64,000 nucleotides of DNA from an uncultured Muribaculaceae bacterium (GTDB lineage: Bacteria > Bacteroidota > Bacteroidia > Bacteroidales > Muribaculaceae): NCBI GenBank assembly GCA_910576935.1, contig CAJTKG010000012.1:1-64000 (forward strand), read 5' to 3'. The notes beneath the pieces are model-generated. The model was not told the origin of the DNA, did not search any database, and was given only the letters and a program-made list of their open reading frames with translations. Shown here piece after piece: positions 1 to 7,954 of the stretch (within the stretch, counting starts at the first letter, position 1; every line of letters starts with the position of its first letter). The position numbers were made by a program, and so were the translations under genes.

Positions 1-1
1 A

Positions 2-289
2 GACATAAAGCATCGGCCTATCGACTTTTATGCTGACAAATTATGCCTGTCGGCTAAATATCTGTCTGTCATATGCACGAAAGTCAGTGGAAAGTCAGCA
101 CGGCAGTGGATTGATGAATATACTGTCGAGGACATACGGTATCACCTGTTCAACACGGATTATTCAATAAAGGAGATAGCATACCGTTTAGGCTTTGAGA
201 ACCTTTCTTTCTTTGGCAAATATGTCAAACGGCATTTTGGGGAATCTCCATCGGAACTGCGGACTGCGAGAAAAAAAACAAATGATTAA
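2..289 (+). CDS. AraC-family transcriptional regulator, C-terminal part
   Basis: This is the 3' end of a gene cut by the window edge; about 95 codons remain, ending in TAA. The residues form the double helix-turn-helix DNA-binding domain of AraC/XylS regulators. The first helix-turn-helix region includes LSVICTKVSGKSARQWIDEY, and the second carries the family signature around IKEIAYRLGFENLSFFGKYV, followed by KRHFGESPSELR. The sensor domain lies outside the window, so the ligand and targets cannot be told. The short basic tail after SELR is typical. Identity as an AraC-type DNA-binding domain is secure; everything upstream is unseen. Confidence 0.9.
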   Translation, partial: DIKHRPIDFYADKLCLSAKYLSVICTKVSGKSARQWIDEYTVEDIRYHLFNTDYSIKEIAYRLGFENLSFFGKYVKRHFGESPSELRTARKKTND

Positions 290-372
290 GAGGTTGTCTA
301 AAAATATCAAAGCTATATTTTTACTCGCTTACGTGAGTACTCACTAATGACTCACTCACCACCTCTGTATTC
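290..372. other. Intergenic stretch with palindrome, possible insertion-sequence end
   Basis: No gene is visible here. The stretch begins directly after the AraC stop with gaggttgtctaaaaat, which resembles terminal sequences of Bacteroidales insertion elements. It contains a perfect 12-bp palindrome (gtgagtactcac, 333-344) followed by a partial repetition of the same letters. A TAnnTTTG match on the minus strand lies at 308-315. No matching opposite end was found nearby, so this could be a solitary element remnant or coincidence. Confidence 0.25.
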
Positions 373-393
373 TGCGCCAATCTGAAATTTTGA

Positions 394-431
394 CAAAAAA
401 GAAAAGCACTGAAAATCAAGTGATTTCAGCG
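394..431 (-). terminator. Probable terminator of the tRNA-Lys gene
   Basis: Downstream of the tRNA on the minus strand, a short imperfect hairpin (ctgaaa / tttcag arms) is followed by a T-rich run (minus-strand complement of 394-400). It fits a factor-independent terminator. Confidence 0.5.
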
Positions 432-459
432 TTTTGCGGCATTCTGCCATCTTTGATTG

Positions 460-532
460 TGACCCCGGAGAGGCTCGAACCCTCGACCCACTGATTAAGA
501 GTCAGTTGCTCTACCAACTGAGCTACGGAGTC
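460..532 (-). tRNA. tRNA-Lys (anticodon CUU)
   Basis: Read on the minus strand, the 73-nt sequence folds as a cloverleaf. The acceptor stem pairs GACTCCG with CGGGGTC, the D arm is GCTC AGTTGGTA GAGC, and the anticodon stem ACTGA/TCAGT closes the loop CTCTTAA. The T arm has the GGTTCGAGC signature. The anticodon CTT reads AAG, giving lysine. The discriminator base is A, and CCA is not encoded. lysS for the cognate synthetase is also in this window, far downstream. Confidence 0.95.
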
Positions 533-552
533 TTTGATGCTGTTTGCGACTG

Positions 553-583
553 CAAATTTAGGGCTTTTATTTTATATGACAAA
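553..583 (-). promoter_or_regulatory. Promoter of tRNA-Lys
   Basis: On the minus strand, TTTG (580-583) is followed after 19 bp by TAAATTTG (553-560). This matches the Bacteroidetes sigma-A consensus (-33 TTTG, -7 TAnnTTTG). It lies about 20 bp upstream of the tRNA 5' end. Confidence 0.75.
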
Positions 584-823
584 TTTTTTAAAAGCTTTTT
601 TTGATCTTGTTTTTGCACGGTGATTGTACTGAAAGGTAAGTATAATTGTAAGTGTGTGCAAACCAGTGATATAATTCTCTATTGATGTTAAAGCTGCAAT
701 AGATGATAAACTTTGGGCATAGCGGGGGTGTTAGATTTGTGTATTGATTGAATGATACGCTACGATTAATTTAATTTAAGTTTAATTTGTTAAAATAATG
801 ATTTCCCGTCGGCGAATTTACTC
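584..823. other. AT-rich intergenic region upstream of the OmpA-family gene
   Basis: No convincing gene is seen. The stretch has an isolated TAGATTTG (732-739) on the plus strand with a TTTG 16 bp upstream, which is closer than usual, so any second promoter for the OmpA-family gene is only possible. Confidence 0.3.
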
Positions 824-831
824 TAAATTTG
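824..831 (+). promoter_or_regulatory. -7 promoter element of the OmpA-family gene
   Basis: TAAATTTG matches TAnnTTTG exactly. A TTTC sits 18 bp upstream in place of TTTG. The expected transcription start is only about 15 to 25 nt before the start codon, so the leader is short. Confidence 0.6.
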
Positions 832-850
832 CCGCGCTAATTTAAACTCA

Positions 851-2023
851 ATGAATGATATGAAAAAGTACGTTTTATTAGCAGCCGCAGCGGCTGTGGT
901 TATGTCAGCCTCCGCACAGGCCGTCGAGGAACAGCCTTTTTTCAATAACTGGTCTATTGGCGTTAACGGCGGTGTGACAACTCCGATGAGTCATAATCCG
1001 TTTTTCAAGTCGATGCGTCCTGTTGTGGGCCTGACTCTTGACAAACAGATCACGCCTGCGTTTGCGGTGGGCGTCGAGTCGCTGTTTGGTATAAATACAT
1101 CGAACTGGAAGGGTCGTATCCATAGCTCGACGGCGTTTGATAATTCTTATGTCGGCGTTTATGGGCGTGTTGATCTGTTTAATCTTTTCGGCGGATATAA
1201 TTGCGAGGTTCGTCCGTTTACTATTCAGGCCAAGGCCGGTGCAGGTTGGGGGCATGATTATATTCATAATGTCGTAGGCGAGTTTGAGGTCGGTGACTGG
1301 AACTATTTCGCGACAAAAGTGGGTCTTGAGTTTGATTTCAATGTCACCGACAACCTTACTATAGGCATAGAGCCTTCGGTGATGTGGAATATGAGTGGCG
1401 GTGATACTTACGGCACTGACTGGGAGCAGACTTCGGCCGGCTATTCGATAAACAACGCTACTTTTAATATCACGGCCGGTATACGTTATCGTTTCGGCAA
1501 CGGTTTTGAGTGTGTGCGTCCCTACAATCAGTCTGAGGTCAATGCTCTTAACAATCAAGTCAATGAATTGCGCGGGGCTCTGGTGACCAGTGAGGCGGCT
1601 GTGGCTGATCTTCGTGACAGGAATGCCGGTCTTGAGGCTCAGCTTGATTCATGCCGCAACCGCAAGCCTGAGGTTGTCAAGGAGATATCTAATAATCTCA
1701 ATTCTGTAAGATATGTCTTCTTCCGCATCGGCTCGGCTGTCATCACTGCCGATCAGCAGCCTAATATTGAGATGATCGCCTCTTATCTGAATAATCATCC
1801 CAATGCCAAGGTTATTGTCAAGGGTTATGCGTCTCAAGACGGTAATTATGACTTTAATGTCAAGCTGGCTGCCAAGCGAGCCGAATCGGTCAAGAATGCT
1901 CTCGTTAAACGCTACAAGATTGCTGCCTCGCGCATCGATGCCGAAGGTCAGGGTATCGGTGAGATGTTCAGCGAAGAGTCGTGGAATAGAGTCAGCATCT
2001 GCACGATCGAAGAATCGAAATAA
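851..2023 (+). CDS. OmpA-family outer-membrane protein
   Basis: A 390-residue outer-membrane protein that probably links the outer membrane to peptidoglycan. It has a signal peptide (KKYVLLAAAAAVVMSASAQA), an N-terminal beta-barrel-like part (about 25-220, ending in TAGIRYRFG), a short coiled coil (about 226-270) and a C-terminal OmpA domain (about 280-390). The peptidoglycan-binding region shows YASQDGNYDFNVKLAAKRAE, resembling the family pattern with an Asn and an Arg spaced through the helix. The second methionine (position 860) is an equally good start because it gives a standard MKKY signal peptide. The gene stands alone between its own promoter and a strong hairpin. It is typical of abundant Bacteroidales OmpA proteins. 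Confidence 0.9.
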   Translation: MNDMKKYVLLAAAAAVVMSASAQAVEEQPFFNNWSIGVNGGVTTPMSHNPFFKSMRPVVGLTLDKQITPAFAVGVESLFGINTSNWKGRIHSSTAFDNSYVGVYGRVDLFNLFGGYNCEVRPFTIQAKAGAGWGHDYIHNVVGEFEVGDWNYFATKVGLEFDFNVTDNLTIGIEPSVMWNMSGGDTYGTDWEQTSAGYSINNATFNITAGIRYRFGNGFECVRPYNQSEVNALNNQVNELRGALVTSEAAVADLRDRNAGLEAQLDSCRNRKPEVVKEISNNLNSVRYVFFRIGSAVITADQQPNIEMIASYLNNHPNAKVIVKGYASQDGNYDFNVKLAAKRAESVKNALVKRYKIAASRIDAEGQGIGEMFSEESWNRVSICTIEESK

Positions 2024-2042
2024 ACTAAACTGAATAATCCGC

Positions 2043-2085
2043 GACGCCTCCTGCGGTGAATGCCGCAGGAGGCGTCCTTTTTTAA
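2043..2085 (+). terminator. Strong intrinsic terminator after the OmpA-family gene
   Basis: Perfect 14-bp stem (gacgcctcctgcgg / ccgcaggaggcgtc) with a 6-nt loop, followed by a run of T. Confidence 0.9.
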
Positions 2086-2123
2086 ACATATTTATGTATA
2101 TATAATAAAAAATTCATCAAATT

Positions 2124-2402
2124 ATGCCATTACAGGATATTATCGGTTATCTGGCGAGTGTGTGCATGATTCTGGGCTATATGCCTCAGGCTATAGTGAC
2201 GATGCGCACCCGCGACACCGACGGCATAGCATTGCCGACGTTTATCATGCTCGGTCTGGGCAGTGTGTTTTTTGTTGTCAACGGCATTCTGTCGTCAAAC
2301 ATTCCTTTGGTTATCACCAATGTCATCACAACAGTGTGTTCGGTCATCATCTTCGGTATAAAGATACATAACGACCGCAAAAAGAGGCGTCAGGGGAAAT
2401 AA
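2124..2402 (+). CDS. SemiSWEET-like PQ-loop membrane protein
   Basis: A 92-residue protein with three predicted transmembrane helices and the PQ motif in GYMPQAIVTMRT, as in bacterial SemiSWEET sugar transporters, which work as dimers of three-helix units. Length (85-100 residues in the family), the first-helix proline-glutamine pair and the basic C-terminal tail (HNDRKKRRQGK) all fit. Substrate cannot be read from the sequence; small sugars are likely by family. It follows the OmpA terminator and faces the thiamine operon tail to tail. No clear promoter is seen in the AT-rich 40 bp before it. Confidence 0.8.
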   Translation: MPLQDIIGYLASVCMILGYMPQAIVTMRTRDTDGIALPTFIMLGLGSVFFVVNGILSSNIPLVITNVITTVCSVIIFGIKIHNDRKKRRQGK

Positions 2403-2520
2403 TAAATGCGACTACTCTCACGAGCCATCGCATCTCTAACCTATGATTCACTTATTTAATTGTGGTTGCTTTATTAGCCTTTGTTTGAATTGACGTACAA
2501 AGGTAATATAAAATTTTAGA

Positions 2521-2575
2521 AAAAATGTTGAAAATCGCGGAAATATGTCAAATCAGACATTTTTTGTGCGATTTT
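2521..2575 (-). terminator. Probable terminator of the thiamine operon, overlapping the thiD end
   Basis: On the minus strand AAAATCGC and GCGATTTT pair around an inner ATGTC/GACAT stem and are followed by a T-run. The upstream arm overlaps the last codons of thiD. Confidence 0.55.
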
Positions 2576-3407
2576 CTGTTTTTATGCCATCCCAGATGGC
2601 GTGGAAATGGTGTACCGGTCCGTGTCCATGCCCGATTTTATAGCGGGCGCCGGCGGTGATTGCTGCGGTTATATAGTCTTTTGCGGCGACTACGGCGTCG
2701 GTCAGGGCATGGCCTTGGGCGAGGCAGGCGGCGATTGCCGACGAGAGTGTGCAACCGGTGCCGTGGGTGTTGAGGGTGTCGAGACGCGGCGATGTGAGTG
2801 ATGTGACGGTGTTGTCTTCGGCGTTATAGAAGATGTCGGTCAGAGTGTCGTCGGTGAGGTGTCCGGCTTTGAGGAGTACGGAGACGCGGCCGTCGCGCGA
2901 CAGTTGTCGGGCGGCTTCGGGGAGTTGTGACCGGTTGGTCAGGCTACGCCCGAGGAGTATCTCGGCTTCGGGGATGTTGGGGGTTATGACCCGTGCCGTG
3001 GGAATCAGGCAGTCGCGGAGTGTGGCGATGGCGTCGCTGCGCAGCAGCGGGTCTCCTGAAGTCGCTACCATGACGGGGTCGAGGACGATGCCTGCGGGAA
3101 TGCTGTAGGCGGCGAGGGTGTCGCGCACGGCGAGGATGAGCTCTGAGGAGTGAAGCATGCCGATCTTGACGGCGTCGGCGCCGATGTCGTCAAGGCACGA
3201 TCTGATCTGTCCGCTGACGAAATTGACGGGTATCGGGTGTACGCCGGTGACGCCGACGGTGTTTTCGTCGACGACGGCGACGATGGCACTCATGCCGTAG
3301 CAGCCGAGGGCCGAGAAGGTCTTGAGGTCGGCCTGCAGGCCGGCGCCTCCGCTGGGGTCGCTGCCTGCGATGGTGAGGCAACGGCGGTATGTTAGTTGCT
3401 GTGTCAT
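2553..3407 (-). CDS. thiD: Hydroxymethylpyrimidine (phosphate) kinase ThiD
   Basis: ThiD phosphorylates 4-amino-5-hydroxymethyl-2-methylpyrimidine (HMP) and HMP-phosphate to the pyrophosphate that ThiE joins to the thiazole. The 284-residue protein begins with the ribokinase-fold signature LTIAGSDPSGGAGLQADLKT and ends with the ATP-binding/anion-hole motif THGTGCTLSSAIAA. Its length fits the family (about 265-280). ATG at 3407 was chosen because it overlaps the tenA stop as ATGA; an in-frame ATG nine bases further upstream is possible. It is the last gene of the TPP-riboswitch operon. Together with tenA it supports pyrimidine salvage as well as de novo use. Confidence 0.95.
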   Translation of the reverse strand: MTQQLTYRRCLTIAGSDPSGGAGLQADLKTFSALGCYGMSAIVAVVDENTVGVTGVHPIPVNFVSGQIRSCLDDIGADAVKIGMLHSSELILAVRDTLAAYSIPAGIVLDPVMVATSGDPLLRSDAIATLRDCLIPTARVITPNIPEAEILLGRSLTNRSQLPEAARQLSRDGRVSVLLKAGHLTDDTLTDIFYNAEDNTVTSLTSPRLDTLNTHGTGCTLSSAIAACLAQGHALTDAVVAAKDYITAAITAGARYKIGHGHGPVHHFHAIWDGIKTENRTKNV

Positions 3408-4048
3408 ATTTTCCATTTTTCGAGTGTGTAGGCACTGTGCCAAAACAGCCATTCCATTTTGGCGCATCTGATGAAGATGTCGGTCATGGCCCGGCGTATG
3501 TCGTCGGTCGTGGCGGCTGCGAGGTCGTCGCATATGTCGATTGCCCGTGCTGTCGAGGCGGCGAATGCCGGGTCGGCGTAGGTCGAGATCCATTGTGAGT
3601 AGGGGTTTGTGGCGAGGTCGGCACGCGAGAGTATGTTGTTGCCGACTTCAAGGTAGATACGGAAGCAGGGTAACACGGCGGCGGCCTCGACCTCGACCGG
3701 TGCGGTGGCTGCCGAGCGCAATACTGATGTATACAGCAGGCACGCCGGTGTCATCTCTCTGGGCCGGTCGCCGTTGAGAAATGTCGAGTGCATGGCGCGC
3801 TCGACCTCGATGCCGTCGAGGGCGAAGCGCAGGAAACTTTCGACATGGTCTTTGCGGCTTAGGCGCGAGGCTGTGTGGGCGAGCACGCGCGAGTAGACGT
3901 CGAGATACAGCGAGTCTTGTCCGAGATAAAATTCGAAGCGCCGGCGGTCGAGAGTGCCGGCGGCGAGTTCGTTGACAAACGGCAGCGTAAGTATCTGCCG
4001 GTAGACGGGGAGGGCTGCCTCCAGGGCTGTTTCGCTCCAGCGTGTCAT
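3404..4048 (-). CDS. tenA: TenA-family aminopyrimidine aminohydrolase (thiaminase II)
   Basis: TenA hydrolyses aminopyrimidine products of degraded thiamine to HMP, a salvage step. The 214-residue all-helical protein has the expected cysteine nucleophile context (VLPCFRIYLEVG), the typical FEFYLGQDSLYL stretch and the C-terminal glutamate region CAKMEWLFWHSAYTLEKW. The start at 4048 overlaps the upstream methyltransferase stop (ATGA), and its own stop overlaps the thiD start in the same way, so translation is probably coupled along all three genes. Its position next to thiD in a riboswitch-controlled operon supports a thiamine salvage role. Confidence 0.88.
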   Translation of the reverse strand: MTRWSETALEAALPVYRQILTLPFVNELAAGTLDRRRFEFYLGQDSLYLDVYSRVLAHTASRLSRKDHVESFLRFALDGIEVERAMHSTFLNGDRPREMTPACLLYTSVLRSAATAPVEVEAAAVLPCFRIYLEVGNNILSRADLATNPYSQWISTYADPAFAASTARAIDICDDLAAATTDDIRRAMTDIFIRCAKMEWLFWHSAYTLEKWKI

Positions 4049-4746
4049 AACTTGAAACCGATTGCGGCCACGTAGTCTCCACGGTCGTAGCCTTCGACGG
4101 GTTCTTCGGCCTGACGTTCGGAGTGTAGCGGATGTGTTGTCAGTGTCTGCATGAATCGTATCGGCGAGAATCCTGCGCGTTGCATGAGGGCGATCTTTTC
4201 GTCGGTCGTGCGCCAATTGGCGGCGTTGACAAATTCGATGGGGTAGGGGTCGGGCGGATAGACGCCTTCGAGCAGCGGATGCTGCCATGTGCCGAGGGCT
4301 TTGGCGAGATTGTACATGATGCCGTAAGAGCTTTCTTTGGGGACGTCGATGAGGATGATGCGTCCGCCGGCGGGCAGGGCTTTGTAGACTCTGTCGACGA
4401 CCGATGTCAGGTCGGTGATGTAACCGGGGCTGCCGTTGAAGAGGATGGTGTCGTAGAGTCCGTCGCCGTAGTCGGCTTCTTCGGCTGTGGCGACGGTTAC
4501 GTTTAGTCCGCGTTTACGGGCTATGGCGGCCATGCATTCAGAGGGTTCGATGCCGTCGCGGATGTCGATGCCGAATGAGTCGCGGAGTATTTTCTCGAAC
4601 AGGCCGCTGCCGCAGCCTACCGAGAGGATGCGTCGCGATCCCTCGAGGGTGGCGGCTACCAGACGGGTCTCGGAGAGGAGCACGTTAGGATTTGCCATGA
4701 ACCATTTGTCATAGTCGGCGGCGTATTCGTCAAAACTTGAGTTCAT
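4045..4746 (-). CDS. Class I SAM-dependent methyltransferase in the thiamine operon
   Basis: A 233-residue methyltransferase of the UbiE/BioC-like superfamily. The SAM-binding glycine loop is ILSVGCGSGLFEKIL, followed by an acidic loop (DGIEPSECM) and a post-motif NGSPGYITDL. The start at 4746 overlaps the thiF stop by one base and its stop overlaps tenA by four, so it belongs firmly to the TPP-riboswitch operon. It is not one of the known thiamine biosynthesis enzymes. The sequence does not tell the substrate; a role in thiamine, pyrimidine or thiazole metabolism, or repair of a by-product, is inference from position only. Confidence 0.8.
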   Translation of the reverse strand: MNSSFDEYAADYDKWFMANPNVLLSETRLVAATLEGSRRILSVGCGSGLFEKILRDSFGIDIRDGIEPSECMAAIARKRGLNVTVATAEEADYGDGLYDTILFNGSPGYITDLTSVVDRVYKALPAGGRIILIDVPKESSYGIMYNLAKALGTWQHPLLEGVYPPDPYPIEFVNAANWRTTDEKIALMQRAGFSPIRFMQTLTTHPLHSERQAEEPVEGYDRGDYVAAIGFKL

Positions 4747-5456
4747 TATATTTCTATTATAAGGGTTTGCATTGATTTGAAATCTATTGTAAAAAGGCGT
4801 CCGTCGAGGACGACGCCGAAGCCGGCGATTATTTTTATGGCTTCGGAGGCTTCGAGCGTGCCGATTACACCCGGGACGACGCCGACGACACCCGTGGTGA
4901 GTCGCGGCATGGCGCACAGCGCCTCGCGGTCGGTAAAAAGATCGGCATATCTGACGCGGCGGCGATGATTGAATACGGCGAGCTGTCCGTAGGTGGCGCC
5001 GATGGAACCGTAGACCCAGGGGCGTCCGTGACGGGCGCAGACGTCGTCGATGAGATAGCGAGCGGCGTAGTTGTCGGTGCAGTCGATGATGATGTCGCAT
5101 ACGGCTATGATGCTGTCGGCGTTGGCCTCAGTCAGGTTGGTGGCTATGACGTCAAATCGTGTCTCTGACGATTGCGAGGCGAGGCGTCGCGAGGCGGCCG
5201 GTGCTTTGGGCGCGCCGACAGAGGCTTCGGTGTAGAGCACCTGGCGCTGCAGGTTGCTGAGCGACACGGTGTCGCCGTCGACAAGGATGATGCGGCCGAC
5301 ACCGGCGCCGGTGAGATATGTGGCCGCGGCCGATCCGAGACCGCCGAGTCCGATGATGGCGACGGTCGCGGCCGATAGCCTGCGTTGGCCTTCGATGCCG
5401 ATTTCGGGCAGCATTGTCTGGCGCGAGTAGCGGTTGTCAGGCGTGTTGCCGCTCAT
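4746..5456 (-). CDS. thiF: ThiF/HesA/MoeB-family E1-like adenylyltransferase
   Basis: ThiF adenylates the C-terminal glycine of ThiS so that it can receive sulfur for thiazole formation. The 236-residue protein has the nucleotide-binding motif IIGLGGLGSAAATYLTGAGV, the catalytic-loop region LVDGDTVSLSNLQRQVLY, and DCTDNYAARYLIDDVC. Start at 5456 (MSGNTPDNRYSRQ) gives the usual RYSRQ beginning and lies two bases from the thiH stop. The two CxxC pairs that bind zinc in E. coli ThiF are not visible; only one cysteine remains in the LCAMPRLTTGVVG region. Operon position beside thiH, thiG and thiS makes ThiF function likely. Confidence 0.88.
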   Translation of the reverse strand: MSGNTPDNRYSRQTMLPEIGIEGQRRLSAATVAIIGLGGLGSAAATYLTGAGVGRIILVDGDTVSLSNLQRQVLYTEASVGAPKAPAASRRLASQSSETRFDVIATNLTEANADSIIAVCDIIIDCTDNYAARYLIDDVCARHGRPWVYGSIGATYGQLAVFNHRRRVRYADLFTDREALCAMPRLTTGVVGVVPGVIGTLEASEAIKIIAGFGVVLDGRLFTIDFKSMQTLIIEI

Positions 5457-5457
5457 A

Positions 5458-6567
5458 TCAGTCGAAGATTTTGTCCCAGTCTTTCCAGACCACTTCATAG
5501 CCGAGGCGGCGGATGTCACTCTCGACTTGCGCCGGTGTGCGCTCGTCGCTGACGGCAAACTGCTCGAGCGACTGCTGATACGTGGCATATCCTCCCGGGT
5601 CGGTCTTCGAACCGGCGCTCATCGACGTGACGCCGAGTGTGGCGATGTTGTTGCGGAAGTCGGGGCTTTCGCGGGTCGAGAACGATATGTCGACGTCGGG
5701 GTCGAAGATGCGGAAGGCGAAGGTGAGCTGGGCGAGTTCGCGGTCGCTCATGATGACATTGGGCTGAAAGTGACCCTCCGAGGGGCGCATGCGCGGGAAG
5801 TTGACGCTATAGCGTGTGCGCCAGTAGTGGCGGCGCAGGTAGAGCAGATGTCGCGCCATCATGGTGACGTCGGTGCGCCAGTCCTCGAGGCCTATTAGCA
5901 CACCCATACCTATCTTGTGTACGCCGGCGCTGCCCATGCGGTCGTAGCCGTCGAGACGCCACTCGAAGTTTGATTTCATGCCCGCAGGGTGGTAAACCTT
6001 ATATCGGGCGCGGTTGTATGTTTCCTGGAAGCAGACGACGCCGTTGAGTCCGGCATGTGTCAGCCGGGAGTAGTCTTCGGCCGCCAGAGGCATGACCTCA
6101 ATGGTAAGGTTGTTGAAATACGGCCGGCATACTTTAAGGGCTTCTTCGAGATAACCGGTGCCGGCCAGACGCGGATTCTCACCCGTGACGATGAGCAGGT
6201 TCTCGAACGGACCAAGCCGGCGAATGGCTTCGCATTCGTCTTTGATCTGAGCCGGCGTGAGGATGACACGCTCCATCTTGTTGTGGCGGTTGAAGCCGCA
6301 GTAGACACACGAGTTTGTGCATGAGTTTGTGATATACAGAGGTATATACATCGAAATCGTTTTGCCGAAACGCTTCTGCGTCAGGGCGCGGCTTAGACGG
6401 GCCATCTCTTCGAGCCGCGGAGCGGCGGCCGGCGATATCAGAGCCATGAAATCGTCGACTGTCAGATGCTCGCGGGCGAGAGCGCGGTCGACGTCTGCCG
6501 GCGTTTTCGACATTATTGCGGCGGTTGTGGCGTCCCAGTCGTATTTCTGTAGTTCGTCGGAAAACAT
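5458..6567 (-). CDS. thiH: Tyrosine lyase ThiH (radical SAM)
   Basis: ThiH cleaves tyrosine by radical SAM chemistry to give dehydroglycine, the C-N unit of the thiazole ring, plus p-cresol. The 369-residue protein has the radical-SAM cysteines CX3CX2C at about 83, 87 and 90 (NSCTNSCVYCGF), the glycine-rich VTGENP region, and a C-terminal BATS-like domain. Length matches E. coli ThiH (377). Use of ThiH rather than glycine oxidase ThiO fits an oxygen-free gut lifestyle. The start overlaps the thiG stop by one base. Confidence 0.95.
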   Translation of the reverse strand: MFSDELQKYDWDATTAAIMSKTPADVDRALAREHLTVDDFMALISPAAAPRLEEMARLSRALTQKRFGKTISMYIPLYITNSCTNSCVYCGFNRHNKMERVILTPAQIKDECEAIRRLGPFENLLIVTGENPRLAGTGYLEEALKVCRPYFNNLTIEVMPLAAEDYSRLTHAGLNGVVCFQETYNRARYKVYHPAGMKSNFEWRLDGYDRMGSAGVHKIGMGVLIGLEDWRTDVTMMARHLLYLRRHYWRTRYSVNFPRMRPSEGHFQPNVIMSDRELAQLTFAFRIFDPDVDISFSTRESPDFRNNIATLGVTSMSAGSKTDPGGYATYQQSLEQFAVSDERTPAQVESDIRRLGYEVVWKDWDKIFD

Positions 6568-7334
6568 CAGTCGAGAAATGAGGTTAACGGACTTGAAGCT
6601 TCGGCGTGGTGTGCGACGGCGCCGAGACCGGCTTCATATGCACGGCGTCCGGCAATGACGGCGAGACGGAATGCGTCGGCCATTGCGACGGGGTCGCCCG
6701 AGACGGCGATGGCGGTGTTGACAAGGACGGCGTCGGCTCCCATCTCCATGGCTTCGGCGGCATGTGATGGAGCGCCCAGGCCGGCGTCGACGACCACGGG
6801 CACGTTGCTTTGCTCGATGATTATAGACATCAGTTCGCGGGTGACGAGGCCTTTGTTGGTGCCTATCGGCGCGGCCAGAGGCATTACCGTCGCCGCGCCG
6901 ACTTCTTCGAGCCGTTTGCAGAGCACCGGGTCGGCCTGTATGTAGGGGAGGACTACGAAGCCGAGGCGTGCGAGTTCTTCGGTGGCCCTGAGGGTTTCGA
7001 CCGGGTCGGGAAGCAGGTATTTGGGGTCGGGATGTATCTCGAGTTTGATGAAATCTGTGCCGAAAGCCTCGCGGGCGAGCTGCGCGGCAAGCACGGCTTC
7101 TTCGGCGTTGCGCACACCCGAGGTGTTGGGCAGCAGTTGTATGTGGTCGGCGGTGACGTGGCGCAGCATGTCGTCTTCGGGATTCTCCATGTCAATGCGT
7201 TTCATGGCCACGGTAACCATCTGGGTATGCGAGGCCTTGATGGCTTCGGCCATTTCTGTGTTTGAACGGAATTTTCCCGTTCCCACAAAGAGGCGTGACG
7301 TGAATGTGCGTCCGCCGATGATAAGATCGTTCAT
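6567..7334 (-). CDS. thiG: Thiazole synthase ThiG
   Basis: ThiG builds the thiazole phosphate carboxylate from deoxyxylulose 5-phosphate, dehydroglycine and the ThiS thiocarboxylate. The 255-residue TIM-barrel protein begins LIIGGRTFTSRLFVGTGKF, carries the Schiff-base lysine at about 97 (FIKLEIHPDP), and has the phosphate-binding VVDAGLGAPSHAAEAMEMGA stretch. Its length is standard. The start overlaps the thiE stop by four bases, and it sits in a riboswitch operon with its partners thiS, thiF and thiH. Confidence 0.97.
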   Translation of the reverse strand: MNDLIIGGRTFTSRLFVGTGKFRSNTEMAEAIKASHTQMVTVAMKRIDMENPEDDMLRHVTADHIQLLPNTSGVRNAEEAVLAAQLAREAFGTDFIKLEIHPDPKYLLPDPVETLRATEELARLGFVVLPYIQADPVLCKRLEEVGAATVMPLAAPIGTNKGLVTRELMSIIIEQSNVPVVVDAGLGAPSHAAEAMEMGADAVLVNTAIAVSGDPVAMADAFRLAVIAGRRAYEAGLGAVAHHAEASSPLTSFLD

Positions 7335-7954
7335 ATTCTTTTGTTTATCAGATTGATTATCTGTGATGTCGTGGCTGACGGATCGTCGGCCCGCAATATT
7401 GTGCCCGAGAGCGCGATGCCGGTGATGCCGGTGGTCATAAGCACTTCGATATCGTCAGCGGTGATGCCGCCGATGGCTACGACCGGGATGTCATATCGCT
7501 CCCTGCGGCAGCGCGCCATGATGTTGCGGTAGCCGTCCAAGCCGAGAATGGGGCTGAGACGTTTTTTTGTCTCCGTGAAGCGGAACGGTCCGAGGCCGAT
7601 ATAATCGGCTCCGGCTGCGACAGCCGCCATTATGTCGTCAAATGTGTTTGCCGTGGCGCCTATGATCTTACCGGAACCGAGTATACGGCGCGCTTCGGTC
7701 ACGGGCATGTCGTTTTTTCCAAGGTGAACGCCGTCGGCTCCTGTGGCTTCGACGAGGTCGACATGGTCGTCGATGATAAACGTGGCTCCGGCGGCGCGGC
7801 ACAATGGCGCGAGCCGGCGTCCGACGGCGATAATGCGTTGGTCTGACTCGTCTTTCATGCGCAGTTGTATCCAGCGGCATCCGCCGTGCAGAGCGGCTTC
7901 GGCGCCGTCGAGATAGCCGTGGCGTTCGTTTTTGTGGGTTATGAATTGCAGCAT
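7331..7954 (-). CDS. thiE: Thiamine-phosphate synthase ThiE
   Basis: ThiE couples HMP pyrophosphate with the thiazole phosphate to give thiamine phosphate. The 207-residue protein has the family motifs in order: WIQLRMKDESD (pyrophosphate-binding), FIIDDHVDLVEATGADGVHL, GATANTFDDIMAAVAAGADY, GLGPFRFTETK and AIGGITADDI. The start at 7954 (MLQFITHKNE) gives standard length; more upstream starts would extend into the preceding gene. It overlaps the preceding TenI-like gene by 16 bases and thiG by four. It conserves the substrate loops better than its upstream paralogue, so this is the likely true ThiE. Confidence 0.93.
   Translation of the reverse strand: MLQFITHKNERHGYLDGAEAALHGGCRWIQLRMKDESDQRIIAVGRRLAPLCRAAGATFIIDDHVDLVEATGADGVHLGKNDMPVTEARRILGSGKIIGATANTFDDIMAAVAAGADYIGLGPFRFTETKKRLSPILGLDGYRNIMARCRRERYDIPVVAIGGITADDIEVLMTTGITGIALSGTILRADDPSATTSQIINLINKRI

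Noticed and set aside
2498..2505. Minus-strand TACCTTTG resembling a promoter between the SemiSWEET and thiD ends
   Set aside because: No -33 partner and it would only transcribe antisense to the SemiSWEET gene; probably chance in AT-rich DNA.
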